In this document: positions 25,679 through 34,928 of the stretch, piece after piece
Position numbering within the stretch: position 1 is the first letter of the stretch
How the letters are laid out: every line of letters begins with the position of its first letter
From: Catelliglobosispora koreensis DSM 44566
GTDB lineage: Bacteria > Actinomycetota > Actinomycetes > Mycobacteriales > Micromonosporaceae
NCBI RefSeq assembly: GCF_000379685.1
Contig: NZ_KB903253.1
Span: forward strand, 62,001 to 126,000
Direction of reading: 5' to 3'
Length of the DNA: 64,000 nt
The notes under the pieces: model-generated
Told to the model about the DNA's origin: nothing
What the model saw: the letters and a program-made list of their open reading frames with translations, nothing else
Database searches by the model: none
Translations under genes and position numbers: made by a program

Positions 25679-27068
25679 GGAGAACGATAGCACTTTCGCC
25701 GGGCTCATCTCCACGCTGCGTTCGGCCGTCGATGAGCTGTCTCCTGGCGACCGTCTTCCCAGCAGTCGCGTCCTGGTGGAGCGCTACCGGGTCAGCCCCG
25801 TGACAGTCGCACGCGCCGTGGCACAGCTAGCGGCGGAAGGAGCCGTGGTCACGCGACCCGGCAGTGGCACCTATGTCGCCCCACGGGCCCGCGCGGCCAA
25901 GGACACCATCGACACCGGCTGGCAGACGGTCGCGCTGACTGATCGCGCCGTGGACATCCGGTCGCTTTCGGACGCTCTCTCACCGGTGCTGCCGGGATCG
26001 ATTCTCCTGGACGGCGGCTACCTGCACCGCTCGCTACAGTCCGGAAACGCGCTCAGCGCGGCTTTGGCCCGAGCCGGCCGGCGTCCTGACGCCTGGGAGC
26101 GCACTCCTCCCAACGGCCTGCCCGAGTTGCGGGCGATCTTCGCCGCGTATACCGGACTGGCCGCCGACGATGTCCTCATCACCGCTGGCGGACAGAGCGC
26201 ACTGTCGATGGCCTTCCGTGCGATAGCCGCGCCCGGGAGCCCGATTCTCGTTGAGTCACCAACGTATCCGGGCGCGCTCGCTGCCGCTCGCGCCGCCGGT
26301 TTGCGGCCGGTACCCGTACCCATCGATGAGGAAGGACTGCGGCCGGATCTGCTCGCCGACGCCTTCGCGATGACCGGCGCGCGGGTCCTGTTTTGCCAGC
26401 CGTGCTATCAGAACCCAACGGGGGCAACGCTTTCAGCCGATAGGCGCAAGCAGATCCTCGACATCGCCCGCGCGAGTGGTGCCTTTGTCATCGAGGATGA
26501 CTTCGCGCGGCACTTGGCACACCACGAGACCCCGCCGCGGCCGCTCATCACCGACGATCGCGACGGTCACGTCGTTTACGTGACGTCACTGTCCAAACCG
26601 GCCGCACCGAGCCTGCGGATCGGGGCCATCATCGCCCGTGGCCCGGTCATGGAACGCCTGCGGGCGATCCGCCAAGTCGACGACTTCTTCATCACGCGCC
26701 CGATGCAGGAGGCGACGCTGGAGCTGCTCAGCTCGCCCGCCTGGGACCGGCATCTGCGCGTGCTGTCAGTGGCGCTGCGGGACCGGTGCCGTGACCTGTC
26801 GCAGGCGATCGCCCACCATTGTCCAAACTGGACAGTGAGCCGCCCCGCCGGCGGCCTGCACTTGTGGGTGACCCTGCCGCCCGGCGTTGACGACACGGCA
26901 CTGGCCAACGCCGCGCGGCAGCAACTAGTGACCGCCTGCGTGGGGCGGCGCTACTTCGCCGCCGAGCCGCCGGGTGCCTATCTCCGCCTGTCATTCGCCG
27001 AAGCGGCCGACTCCAGTGAGCTCGCGGAAGGGGCACGAAGGCTGGGCGCGGCTAGCCTGCGCGGGTAA
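25677..27068 (+). CDS. MocR-type regulator (GntR helix-turn-helix fused to aminotransferase domain)
   Basis: 463 residues. A GntR winged helix (about 10-75, RYRVSPVTVARAVAQLAAEG) precedes a fold-type I aminotransferase domain (about 110-460) with the PLP lysine in TSLSKPAAPSLRIG. MocR proteins use PLP or a PLP adduct as effector and usually control an adjacent, divergent gene for amine, amino-acid or vitamin B6 metabolism. The likely target here is the PLP-enzyme/MFS operon. TATCAT ends 8 nt before the ATG, with no Shine-Dalgarno. Confidence 0.88.
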   Translation: MENDSTFAGLISTLRSAVDELSPGDRLPSSRVLVERYRVSPVTVARAVAQLAAEGAVVTRPGSGTYVAPRARAAKDTIDTGWQTVALTDRAVDIRSLSDALSPVLPGSILLDGGYLHRSLQSGNALSAALARAGRRPDAWERTPPNGLPELRAIFAAYTGLAADDVLITAGGQSALSMAFRAIAAPGSPILVESPTYPGALAAARAAGLRPVPVPIDEEGLRPDLLADAFAMTGARVLFCQPCYQNPTGATLSADRRKQILDIARASGAFVIEDDFARHLAHHETPPRPLITDDRDGHVVYVTSLSKPAAPSLRIGAIIARGPVMERLRAIRQVDDFFITRPMQEATLELLSSPAWDRHLRVLSVALRDRCRDLSQAIAHHCPNWTVSRPAGGLHLWVTLPPGVDDTALANAARQQLVTACVGRRYFAAEPPGAYLRLSFAEAADSSELAEGARRLGAASLRG

Positions 27069-27543
27069 GAAGGGTGATCGGGGCGCCCTCAGCGGCATAC
27101 CGATAGGGCTCAAGCTCGGTGTCCCAGTCGGTACCCATAGCGGTGTCGAGCGCGAAAGACAGGGCTTCGGGGCTACGCGACTGCGCGATGATCGTGCGCA
27201 GTCGGTCTTCCCCGATCTGGATGTCCCCGGCCGCTCCCGTTGTCGCGCGAAACAGCCCACGAGACGGCACGTGCATGAACCGCTCGCCGTCGCAGCCTGG
27301 CGAGGGCTCTTCCGTGACCTCGAACCGGATCATCGACCACTGCCGTAGTTCGTGGGCGATTTGCGCGGCTGTGCCAGGACGGCCGGACCAGCCGCACTCG
27401 GCTCGGCGGGAACTTGGCTCGACCGGCTGCACCGTCCAGGGCAAGGACACTGGAATTGCCAGGGCACGCGACATCGCCCACTCCACGTGCTGGCACACAG
27501 CGAGCGGGCTCGAGTGGACGTATACAACGCCACGCGTCGGCAC
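27052..27543 (-). CDS. DUF3145 family protein
   Basis: 163 residues, the usual length. The family signature is clear: PTRGVVYVHSSPLAVCQHVEW at the start (GTG at 27543, preceded by GGGAGG), then GRPGTAAQIAHELRQW, RFEVTEEPSPGCDGE and DWDTELEPYRYAAEGAP. Function is unknown, but as I recall the family sits near the fab locus in many actinobacteria. Here the MFS/MocR module separates it from accD6. The longer upstream frame is not supported. Its 3' end overlaps the mocR gene by 17 bp. Confidence 0.88.
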   Translation of the reverse strand: MPTRGVVYVHSSPLAVCQHVEWAMSRALAIPVSLPWTVQPVEPSSRRAECGWSGRPGTAAQIAHELRQWSMIRFEVTEEPSPGCDGERFMHVPSRGLFRATTGAAGDIQIGEDRLRTIIAQSRSPEALSFALDTAMGTDWDTELEPYRYAAEGAPITLLTRAG

Positions 27544-27737
27544 TTCGTTGACCTCCCGGACAAAGACAGGCACGTCTTCCCCTACGGCCTGACTTTTTCC
27601 CTCCGGGTGAGACCCATGATGACGGCGATAGCGGTGTGACGCCAGTGACGCGCCAAGATCTGGACCGACTTTTTCTTCTCCGGGGAGTGTCGTGTAAAGT
27701 TTCAGGGTCAATCGACTTTGCAATCAAGGAGCAGCAC

Positions 27738-28070
27738 GTGGCGACAAGCACCTCAAAGACCGCGCGCGCGTCAGTCCGTGCCGGGCAGGCAGGCAAAGAT
27801 GGCGCCCTGAGCGTGCTCGGTGAGTTCAAGTACCTCATCCCCCTCAACGGTGGCAAGCACGTCTACGTGCGCAACCTCACCAATGGCAAGACGACGCACC
27901 TGAGCACCACGTCGGATGCCTTCGTCGAGGAGATCCGCGTCCTGGCCGGTGCCGGTCACGCCGCGAAGATCCGCGCGGAGCTCGTCACGCTGAACGAGTC
28001 CTACCCGGCCCACGGCTGGGACGCGACCGAGAAGCGGCTTGCCGACGCGGGTGTGTTCGAGACCGCCTAA
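27738..28070 (+). CDS. Small cytoplasmic protein, unknown function
   Basis: 110 residues. A basic, Ser/Thr/Ala-rich N-terminus (about 1-25) is followed by a compact mixed domain (GEFKYLIPLNGGKHVYVRNLTNG). No family was recognised. GTG at 27738 has a strong AAGGAGC ribosome-binding site, and a good terminator follows, so this is a well-signalled monocistronic gene. It is divergent from the DUF3145 gene. High expression is possible but not shown. Confidence 0.78.
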   Translation: MATSTSKTARASVRAGQAGKDGALSVLGEFKYLIPLNGGKHVYVRNLTNGKTTHLSTTSDAFVEEIRVLAGAGHAAKIRAELVTLNESYPAHGWDATEKRLADAGVFETA

Positions 28071-28082
28071 GCACGTAACATG

Positions 28083-28126
28083 AAAGGCCGCCCTGGCCGC
28101 CGATGCGCCAGGGACGGCCTTTATTT
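28083..28126 (+). terminator. Intrinsic terminator
   Basis: AAAGGCCG pairs with CGGCCTTT and an inner CCCTGGC pairs with GCCAGGG, with one bulged A and a 9-nt loop. A T-rich tail follows. Confidence 0.8.
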
Positions 28127-28143
28127 CTGCGAAGGGGCAAGCG

Positions 28144-28788
28144 GTGGAGCAGGTAACGCAGTGGCTGCAAGACTTTCCACCGATTGTCATCTATCTCATC
28201 GTTGGCGGCGTCATCGGCCTGGAGAGCATGGGCATCCCGCTCCCAGGCGAAATCACGCTCGTGAGTGCGGCCCTGCTGACCGTTAAGGGAGTCGGGACGC
28301 CGCTGGGTGTGGCGACTTTCGCCGCGGTCGGCGCGATCGTCGGTGACTCGATTGGCTATGCGGTGGGCAAGCGCGGCGGCCGCCCGATGCTGGAGCGCCT
28401 GGGCCGCAGATTCCCCAAACACCTCGGCCCTGCCCAGCTCGCGCGTGCTGAAGGCATGTTCGCGCGCTGGGGCACCTGGGCCGTCTTCTTTGGACGCTTC
28501 GTCGCCCTCTTGCGCATCCTTGCCGGGCCTATGGCTGGCGCCCTCAAGGTCCCCTACCGCAAGTTCCTCCTGGCCAACGCGACCGGCGGCCTGGTCTGGG
28601 CCTACGGAACGGTTTACGTCCTTTACTGGCTCGGTGAGGTGGCCGAGACGTGGCTCAAGCGGTTCTCCTGGGCAGCGCTCCTGCTGGCCGTCCTTTGTGG
28701 GGTAGCGACCACCATGTGGTTCAAGTACCGCGCGAAGAAGGCACTGGCGCAGCCCGCGCCGGAGCTAGCAGAGGATGCGGTCGGCTAG
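28144..28788 (+). CDS. DedA family membrane protein
   Basis: 214 residues. The DedA/VTT pattern is present: an N-terminal amphipathic helix, GLESMGIPLPGEITLVSAALL, the conserved GDSIGYAVGKRGGRP region, and FFGRFVALLRILAGPMAG with the key arginines. DedA proteins are probable lipid flippases (undecaprenyl-phosphate or phospholipid recycling) and affect membrane potential. The GTG at 28144 follows GAAGGGG. helD starts 7 bp downstream, suggesting an operon. Confidence 0.9.
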   Translation: MEQVTQWLQDFPPIVIYLIVGGVIGLESMGIPLPGEITLVSAALLTVKGVGTPLGVATFAAVGAIVGDSIGYAVGKRGGRPMLERLGRRFPKHLGPAQLARAEGMFARWGTWAVFFGRFVALLRILAGPMAGALKVPYRKFLLANATGGLVWAYGTVYVLYWLGEVAETWLKRFSWAALLLAVLCGVATTMWFKYRAKKALAQPAPELAEDAVG

Positions 28789-28795
28789 CAAGAAG

Positions 28796-30910
28796 ATGAG
28801 CGACTCCACCTTGCACGATGAGATCGTCCTGGAACAGAAACATGTCGACCGGGTCTACTCCCGGCTAGCCAGGTTGCGCGCTGACGCCAAGCAGGCCGAA
28901 GCTGACGGCTACCAGCTGGCCAAGGTCGGCAACTTTGGCTCGCTGGTCGAGCGCGACGCGATGGTCTTCCACGCGGCGCGGCGCCGGCACACGTTTGACT
29001 CGCAGCACGAGGGCCTCGTCTTCGGCCGCCTTGACCTGCGTCCTGACTTTGAAGCCAGCGACGATCCGGAAGAGCAGGCCTGGGCCAACCGCGCCAGATA
29101 CGTTGGGCGCCTTGGGGTCCGGGGCGAAGACGGCGAGCCACTGCTGATCGACTGGCGGGCTCCCGCCGCCGCCGCGTTCTACCGCGCCACGGCCGCCCGC
29201 CCCCTCGGCGTGATCCGCCGCCGGATGATCACCTCGTTCGGCGAGAAAGTCACCTCGCTCGATGACGATCTGCTCGACCCGTCGGCCGAAGCCGCAGCCG
29301 AGCTGCGTGTCGTCGGCGATGGTGCCCTCATGGCCGCGCTGAGCCGTGCCAAGGGGACGGGCATGCGCGACATCGTCGCCACGATTCAGCATGAGCAGGA
29401 TCTCGCGATCCGCTCCCCCGCCAACGGTGTCACCGTCGTGGAGGGCGGTCCCGGCACGGGCAAGACCGCTGTGGCCCTGCACCGCGCCGCGTTCCTGCTC
29501 TACACCGACCGGCAACGGTTCGCCGGCGGCGGTGTCCTGATCGTTGGCCCGTCACCGGTCTTCGTGCAATACATCGAAACGGTTCTTCCCGCGCTCGGCG
29601 AGGATTCCGCGACTTTGCGCTCGCTCGGCCAGCTCGTCGAGGGTGTCAACGCGACCCGCGAGGAGACCGCCGCCGTGCGGGCCGTCAAGGGTTCGCTGCG
29701 GATGCGTAAGGTGCTGCGCCGCGCCGCGGAAGACGAGCCCGCCGACAGCCCCGACGGTCTGCGGATGCGTTATCGCGGCACCTGGCTCACGCTTTCCAAA
29801 CGCGATGCCGAAAACATCAGGCGCAAAATCGGGCGAGGTTCGCGGCGCAACGAGGTCCGCGGCCGGGCATTCGGCGAGATTCTCGACCACCTTTTTTCGG
29901 GGGTACGCGATGAGCTGCGCATCGAGCAGTCAAGGTTCGATGACGAACTGTCCGATCACGAGGAATTTCGCACGTTCCTGAGAAGGTGGTGGCCGATCGT
30001 CACGCCCGCCACCGTGCTGAGCTGGCTGGGCGACCCGCGACGGCTGCGCCGTTATGCCGACGGCATCCTGAGCCATGACGAGCAGCGGCTCTTGGCTCGC
30101 AGCATCAAGAACGAGCCGAGCATCGACGATGTGCCGTTGCTCGACGAGATCGCCGAACTCATCGGCACACAGCCAAAACCCAAGGCCCGCAAGCAACGTC
30201 AACAGCAAGCCCTAGGTCTCGTAGGCGGACAGTCCCGCGAACGCGCCATCCGTGGCGCCGACTACCGCGATTACGCCCACGTCGTGGTCGACGAATCGCA
30301 GGACGTCACGCCCATGCAGTGGCGGATGATCGGCCGTCGAGGCGGGGCCGCCAGCTGGACGATCGTCGGCGACCCGGCCCAGTCGGCGTGGGCGGGCAAC
30401 GCGGGCGAGCCAGCTCGCGCGCGTGACGAGGCCATCAGTTCCCGGGCCCGGCACGAGCACCGCCTCACGACGAACTACCGCAACTCGGCGGAGATCTTCG
30501 AAGTCGCGGCCGAAGTGATTCGCAAGGTCCAGCCTGATCTTCCGCTGCCCGTGGCTGTGCGCTCGACGGGCATCGCGCCTAAGCACATTCTCGTCGGCGG
30601 CGAAGACCTGCGTCCCACCGTGGTCGCGGCGGTCACCGAGCTGCTCAGCGAGGTCGAAGGCACCGTGGGCGTCATCGCCCCCGAGGCTCAGGCTCGCGAC
30701 CGTATCAAGTCGTGGCTGCGGCACGGGCTGCCCGCTGAGGCGCTCGAAGCACGCGTCAGCGTGGTGACCGCGCTGGCGGCTAAGGGTATGGAGTACGACG
30801 CGGTCGCTCTGATCGAGCCGGCCGGGGTCGAGAACGCCCGCACGCTTTATGTCGCCTTGTCCCGGGCGACGCAGCGCTTGACGACCATCGCGACCAGACA
30901 GTGGCGTTGA
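28796..30910 (+). CDS. helD: HelD-type superfamily 1 helicase-like ATPase (RNA polymerase recycling factor)
   Basis: 704 residues from the ATG at 28796; an ATG at 28775 inside dedA is possible. An N-terminal coiled coil (HDEIVLEQKHVDRVYSRLARL) would enter the RNA polymerase secondary channel. Motif I is GGPGTGKTAVALHR, motif II VVVDESQDVTPMQW, then TTNYRN, TALAAKGMEYDAV and YVALSRATQRL. HelD removes RNA polymerase from stalled or post-termination complexes, and some actinobacterial forms protect against rifampicin. Class II (mycobacterial) architecture is likely. Confidence 0.88.
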   Translation: MSDSTLHDEIVLEQKHVDRVYSRLARLRADAKQAEADGYQLAKVGNFGSLVERDAMVFHAARRRHTFDSQHEGLVFGRLDLRPDFEASDDPEEQAWANRARYVGRLGVRGEDGEPLLIDWRAPAAAAFYRATAARPLGVIRRRMITSFGEKVTSLDDDLLDPSAEAAAELRVVGDGALMAALSRAKGTGMRDIVATIQHEQDLAIRSPANGVTVVEGGPGTGKTAVALHRAAFLLYTDRQRFAGGGVLIVGPSPVFVQYIETVLPALGEDSATLRSLGQLVEGVNATREETAAVRAVKGSLRMRKVLRRAAEDEPADSPDGLRMRYRGTWLTLSKRDAENIRRKIGRGSRRNEVRGRAFGEILDHLFSGVRDELRIEQSRFDDELSDHEEFRTFLRRWWPIVTPATVLSWLGDPRRLRRYADGILSHDEQRLLARSIKNEPSIDDVPLLDEIAELIGTQPKPKARKQRQQQALGLVGGQSRERAIRGADYRDYAHVVVDESQDVTPMQWRMIGRRGGAASWTIVGDPAQSAWAGNAGEPARARDEAISSRARHEHRLTTNYRNSAEIFEVAAEVIRKVQPDLPLPVAVRSTGIAPKHILVGGEDLRPTVVAAVTELLSEVEGTVGVIAPEAQARDRIKSWLRHGLPAEALEARVSVVTALAAKGMEYDAVALIEPAGVENARTLYVALSRATQRLTTIATRQWR

Positions 30911-30962
30911 TCCGACAGACGGCCTATCGATCTCAAGGCCGCCCTGTTGGCAGACTCTACGG

Positions 30963-33500
30963 GTGAGATTCCCCCTCCTGCGGACGGTTTGGTCTGGCCT
31001 GCGTGTCCAGGCCGGGCGGCTCATGCTGACGGCTGCCGCGATCGCTGGCGGGGCGGGTTTCCTGTCGGGCACCTTCGTCTACGCCGACACGGCCACGGCC
31101 GCCTTCTATGACGCGCTGGCGCGCTCAGCCCGCAACGTCGATATCGTCGTCATGCCGCCCAAGGATGACGACCTCGCCCGGATCGACGGGCAGACCGCCG
31201 CCGCGATCGCCGGGTTGCCGCAACTGTCCGCTGTGGACACTCGGGTTAGCGAAGTGTTCGGTCTGCTCGACCAGCACGGGCGGCTCATCTCCAACTATGG
31301 CCAGGCCGGTTATGCCATCAGCATTGGTGACGTCGCGGAACTGCGGCGCTTTGATCTCGTGGACGGGCGCTTGCCTGCCAGTCCCGGCGAAGTGGCCGTC
31401 GACCGCGCGACCGTCGAGCGGCACGGGCTGAAACTAAACGGGGTAGCCGAATTCGCCACTGACGACGGCACCGTGCACCGCATGACCATCACGGGTCTGC
31501 TCGACTTCGGTATCCACCGCGGGATCTCTGGGCTGTCAGTCGCCGCTTTGCACCCATCCGACCTGGAACGCCTCGTCAAACCGGCTGGTGCCACGGAAGT
31601 CGTCGCGCGGGTCGCTCCGGGGACCTCACCGTCGGAGGCCCGCGACGCCGTACAAGCCGTTGTCCCTCAAGGTTTCCGGGTCTTGACCGGCGACGCGTGG
31701 CGCCATCAGCTCGCCGTTGACGCCGGGAAGTATGTCGACGGCTTCCACCAGATCCTGTTTGGCTTCAGCCTGATCGCGCTCGCCGTGGCGGTGTTCGTCA
31801 TCTACAACACGTTCACGATCCTGACCGCGCGGCGCTACCGCGAACTGGGCATGTGGCGCTGCCTCGGCGCGAGCCGCAAACAGGTTGGCCTTCTCGTGCT
31901 CGCTGAGGCCGCCGGCCTGGGCATCGCTGGCTCGCTGGCGGGTGTGCTTGTCAGCGCCGCGATCGGCTGGGGCCTTGTCATCGGGCGCGGCGCGACCGGC
32001 GGCACCACCGTCCCGGATCACTCGCTTGTGTTGCGGCCCTTCCCTATCCTGCTTACCTTCGCCGTCGGCGTACTAACCGCGGTCGTCGCCGCTCTCCTGC
32101 CCGCATGGCGCGCGGCTCGGATCTCGCCGCTGCAAGCACTGCAGATCGCTCCTTTGCGCGAGCTGCGTCCCGCTGGCCGCCACGCGTTCTTGCGAGTCGC
32201 GGCTGCCCTGGCGTTGGCCGCTTTCGCCGCCTGGCTCATGCGCCGGGGACTTCCGTGGGGCTTTGACGGTCTGCCGTGGGTCTTCGGCGGAGCCGTGATC
32301 CTGTTCGGCGGACTCATCCTGCTGCTGCCCGTTGTCATCGGCCCGCTAACGGTGGCGGCAGGCTGGTTGCCGTCCAAGCTGTTCGGTGCGAGTGGACGGC
32401 TCGCCCTCGGGCAAGCCCGCCACCAACCCCGCCGCGCGGCAGCGACCGCTAGCGCTCTCATGGTGGGCGTCGGCGTCCTCGCCACGGTCAGCGTGCTGCT
32501 CGCCACCGCCTCGGAGCAGGCTCGCAAGGAACTCAACGAGAACTTCGCGGTCGACTTTCAGCTCACTTCAGTGGACGTCAAAATGGGCAACGGCAAGGCG
32601 ACCGTCCCGCCCGCGCTCATCACCGCGCTACGGGACAATCCCGCTTTCGCCGCCGTCACCGGTGTCCGCGGCGAGCTAGGCACCGTGAACAACTCAGGCA
32701 TCTACATTTGGTCGGCACAGGAACTCACGGGACCGTTTCTGCCCGAGGTGCTCCACGGCTCGATCGATGAGCTAGGCAACGGAAACGTCGCCATCGACCG
32801 CAGCTATGCCGACGAGCGCGGCACCAAACTCGGTGACACTCTGGAGATTGACAACGGGAAGTTCACGGTCGTCTCTATCTATGACGACGCGCCAAACACC
32901 GCTGTCGTCCTTCTTAGCTGGGACGACTTCGCCGCCCTGCACGGACAGTCCGCTCCGGAAGCCATCATCCTTTCCCTGGCACCAGGTTTGACCGCCGCTC
33001 AGGGACAGGCTGTGCTGGATGGAGTGCTTACTGAGTACCCCCTGATCGAAGTTTCTGGAAAAGCTCAGGCACGCGCGGAGCTGACGGAAACCTTCGACCG
33101 GCTGCTCGGGATTTTCACTGCCCTGCTGGGGGTTTCGCTGTTGATCGCGGTGTTTGGCATCGGCAACACGCTGGCACTCTCGGTGTGGGAACGCACGCGC
33201 GAGTCGGCGACGTTGCGTGCGCTCGGCCTGAGCCGGGCTGGCCTGCGAGCGATGCTGCTGCTCGAGGCGATCCTCATGGCCATCGTCGGCGGCGGTGCCG
33301 GGCTCGTCTTCGGCGGAGCCGTGGGATGGGTCGCTTCGCTTGGCTTGATTAGCTTCTACGGGCACGGCTCACCCGTTGTCCCGTTTGGACAGTTCGCGCT
33401 CTACCTCGCGGTCGCCGCACTGGCGGCAGCCGTGGCCGCCCTTCTACCCGCCCGCCTGGCAGCCCGCGCCTCCATCACCGCCGGCCTCGCCTCTGAATAA
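30963..33500 (+). CDS. FtsX-like ABC transporter permease, large form
   Basis: 845 residues. The layout is an N-terminal helix, an extracytoplasmic domain (about 45-255), three helices (FtsX domain, about 260-390), a central two-helix region, a second extracytoplasmic domain (about 495-690) and three C-terminal helices. This is the duplicated permease of actinobacterial MacB/FtsX-type systems, often involved in lipoprotein or peptide export. No ATPase gene is adjacent, so it must pair with one encoded elsewhere. Start GTG at 30963. Confidence 0.88.
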   Translation: MRFPLLRTVWSGLRVQAGRLMLTAAAIAGGAGFLSGTFVYADTATAAFYDALARSARNVDIVVMPPKDDDLARIDGQTAAAIAGLPQLSAVDTRVSEVFGLLDQHGRLISNYGQAGYAISIGDVAELRRFDLVDGRLPASPGEVAVDRATVERHGLKLNGVAEFATDDGTVHRMTITGLLDFGIHRGISGLSVAALHPSDLERLVKPAGATEVVARVAPGTSPSEARDAVQAVVPQGFRVLTGDAWRHQLAVDAGKYVDGFHQILFGFSLIALAVAVFVIYNTFTILTARRYRELGMWRCLGASRKQVGLLVLAEAAGLGIAGSLAGVLVSAAIGWGLVIGRGATGGTTVPDHSLVLRPFPILLTFAVGVLTAVVAALLPAWRAARISPLQALQIAPLRELRPAGRHAFLRVAAALALAAFAAWLMRRGLPWGFDGLPWVFGGAVILFGGLILLLPVVIGPLTVAAGWLPSKLFGASGRLALGQARHQPRRAAATASALMVGVGVLATVSVLLATASEQARKELNENFAVDFQLTSVDVKMGNGKATVPPALITALRDNPAFAAVTGVRGELGTVNNSGIYIWSAQELTGPFLPEVLHGSIDELGNGNVAIDRSYADERGTKLGDTLEIDNGKFTVVSIYDDAPNTAVVLLSWDDFAALHGQSAPEAIILSLAPGLTAAQGQAVLDGVLTEYPLIEVSGKAQARAELTETFDRLLGIFTALLGVSLLIAVFGIGNTLALSVWERTRESATLRALGLSRAGLRAMLLLEAILMAIVGGGAGLVFGGAVGWVASLGLISFYGHGSPVVPFGQFALYLAVAALAAAVAALLPARLAARASITAGLASE

Positions 33501-33517
33501 CCTGAATCGCCGCTTAC

Positions 33518-34837
33518 CTACGGGGGTTCGGGTTCGACTTCGTAGATCCGGCCGAGTGGGCTTCGCCAGACATAGCCGCCTCGCTTCGTGCGGCGGTAGC
33601 GCCAGCCGCCTTCATGCCTAGCACGGTGGTGATAGCGGCACAGCGGTGCGAGATTGCACGGTTCGGATCGCCCGCCTCTGACCCAGCTTTGCCGGTGGTC
33701 GAGATCGCATCGTGAAGCGGGAACACGGCAACCAGGCGCACGGCACCTCCGGTCGCGTGCCCGCACGATCCTTGCGACTTCAGCCGTCGCCCGACGAGCT
33801 TCCGCTGTGCTCTCCACCTGCCGACGGCGAACCTCGGCCTTGTCTCCTGGCACCGTCATGCGCTCGGTCGGTTGACTGCGGCTGGCAGTTCCGCCGCACC
33901 GTGTCTGTTCGCGGTCGCCGGAATTGCTCTGCCGAGAAGCCTGCGTTGCGGTGCCGGGCGACGAACGCTGTGGGCGCTGGAGGTCTGGTTGCGTGGGGCG
34001 GGCGCGGGTGGTGCCGTGAAAGGCTTCGGCAGTCTCTGGGTCGTGGACAGTGTAGGTCCACGACGCTTTTCCTTGCTGCGCCGCGACTTTTCGGGCCACG
34101 TCGGCGATCACGGGACCGTAGCCAGCGAGGTCGCCAGGTGTCTCGGCTAGTTGAGTAAGCATCTGCAGCGATGCCGTCAGCTCGACGATGCCACCGCGAC
34201 CGCTGGAAGGCTTGCCCGACAACAGGTCTAGGAAGATGTCCGCACGCAGCTGACCCATCGAGCGTGTGTCGCCATTCGCGCGAGCCAATCGAGCTTGGGT
34301 GTGGACAGCGTTCGCAGCGGCACGGGCTCTGTCGGCAGGCAGATCTAGCCCGAGCAAACTGGCACAGCCATCGCGATCGGGCTCGAAGACAAGGCGTCGT
34401 GAGGCAGTCTTTTGCTTGTGGCGCATGGCTGCCGCATCGGGATCCGTGCTGAGAACGAGACGGGCGAGCTTCGCGCGCAGCTGGCCCGTAGTAAGGCGAA
34501 GTGCTTCGGGCAGCAACTGGTCGCACACGTGACCTGCGGTGTCGCGGGGCAGGACTCTTGTCTCCTCACAGAACACGCGGGCCTTCGGCAGGTCGATGGC
34601 GCCGCGACTCAGCGAGCTGTAGACGTTAGGCAGCTCAAGCATTTCGCGAGCGAGGGCAAGCTTCGCCGTAGCGGCTTGACGCGACCAAGCGACTGCGGAG
34701 GCGACCTCCATCGGCGCAAACTCACGCACAGGAGTGACTTCTTCGACCAGCGTTAGCGCCTTCAGCACGCGCGCCTCAGCCGAAGCGGCGGCACGGACAG
34801 CGGCGATCAGTTCGTCAACCGCCCCCTCAACCGCCAC
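33518..34837 (-). CDS. DUF222/HNH endonuclease domain protein (13E12-like)
   Basis: 439 residues: an N-terminal helical DUF222 domain (about 1-220), a variable linker, and a C-terminal HNH domain (about 365-425) with ARDRRCRAPGCR, CDLDHRQSW and LCRYHHRARHEGGW. The metal-binding cysteines and catalytic histidines are intact. Such proteins are multicopy in many actinobacteria, and some reside in REP13E12 prophage-like elements. No integrase or flanking repeats are seen here, so a mobile context is not supported. Confidence 0.88.
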   Translation of the reverse strand: MAVEGAVDELIAAVRAAASAEARVLKALTLVEEVTPVREFAPMEVASAVAWSRQAATAKLALAREMLELPNVYSSLSRGAIDLPKARVFCEETRVLPRDTAGHVCDQLLPEALRLTTGQLRAKLARLVLSTDPDAAAMRHKQKTASRRLVFEPDRDGCASLLGLDLPADRARAAANAVHTQARLARANGDTRSMGQLRADIFLDLLSGKPSSGRGGIVELTASLQMLTQLAETPGDLAGYGPVIADVARKVAAQQGKASWTYTVHDPETAEAFHGTTRARPTQPDLQRPQRSSPGTATQASRQSNSGDREQTRCGGTASRSQPTERMTVPGDKAEVRRRQVESTAEARRATAEVARIVRARDRRCRAPGCRVPASRCDLDHRQSWVRGGRSEPCNLAPLCRYHHRARHEGGWRYRRTKRGGYVWRSPLGRIYEVEPEPP

Positions 34838-34928
34838 ACCAGAATTCTAAGCAACCGCGACGACAATTCCCCGCCGCGATTCCAGCGGAAAACCGCATAG
34901 CCGCAAGCCTTCTCGGCATCTCACCGCA

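Noticed and set aside
30911-30962. Short inverted repeat (CGGCCT and AGGCCG) after helD as a terminator
   Set aside because: The stem is only 6 bp with a long loop and no T-run.
33518-34837. DUF222/HNH gene as sign of a mobile element
   Set aside because: No integrase, transposase, tRNA target or flanking direct repeats were seen. Such genes are common chromosomal multicopy genes.
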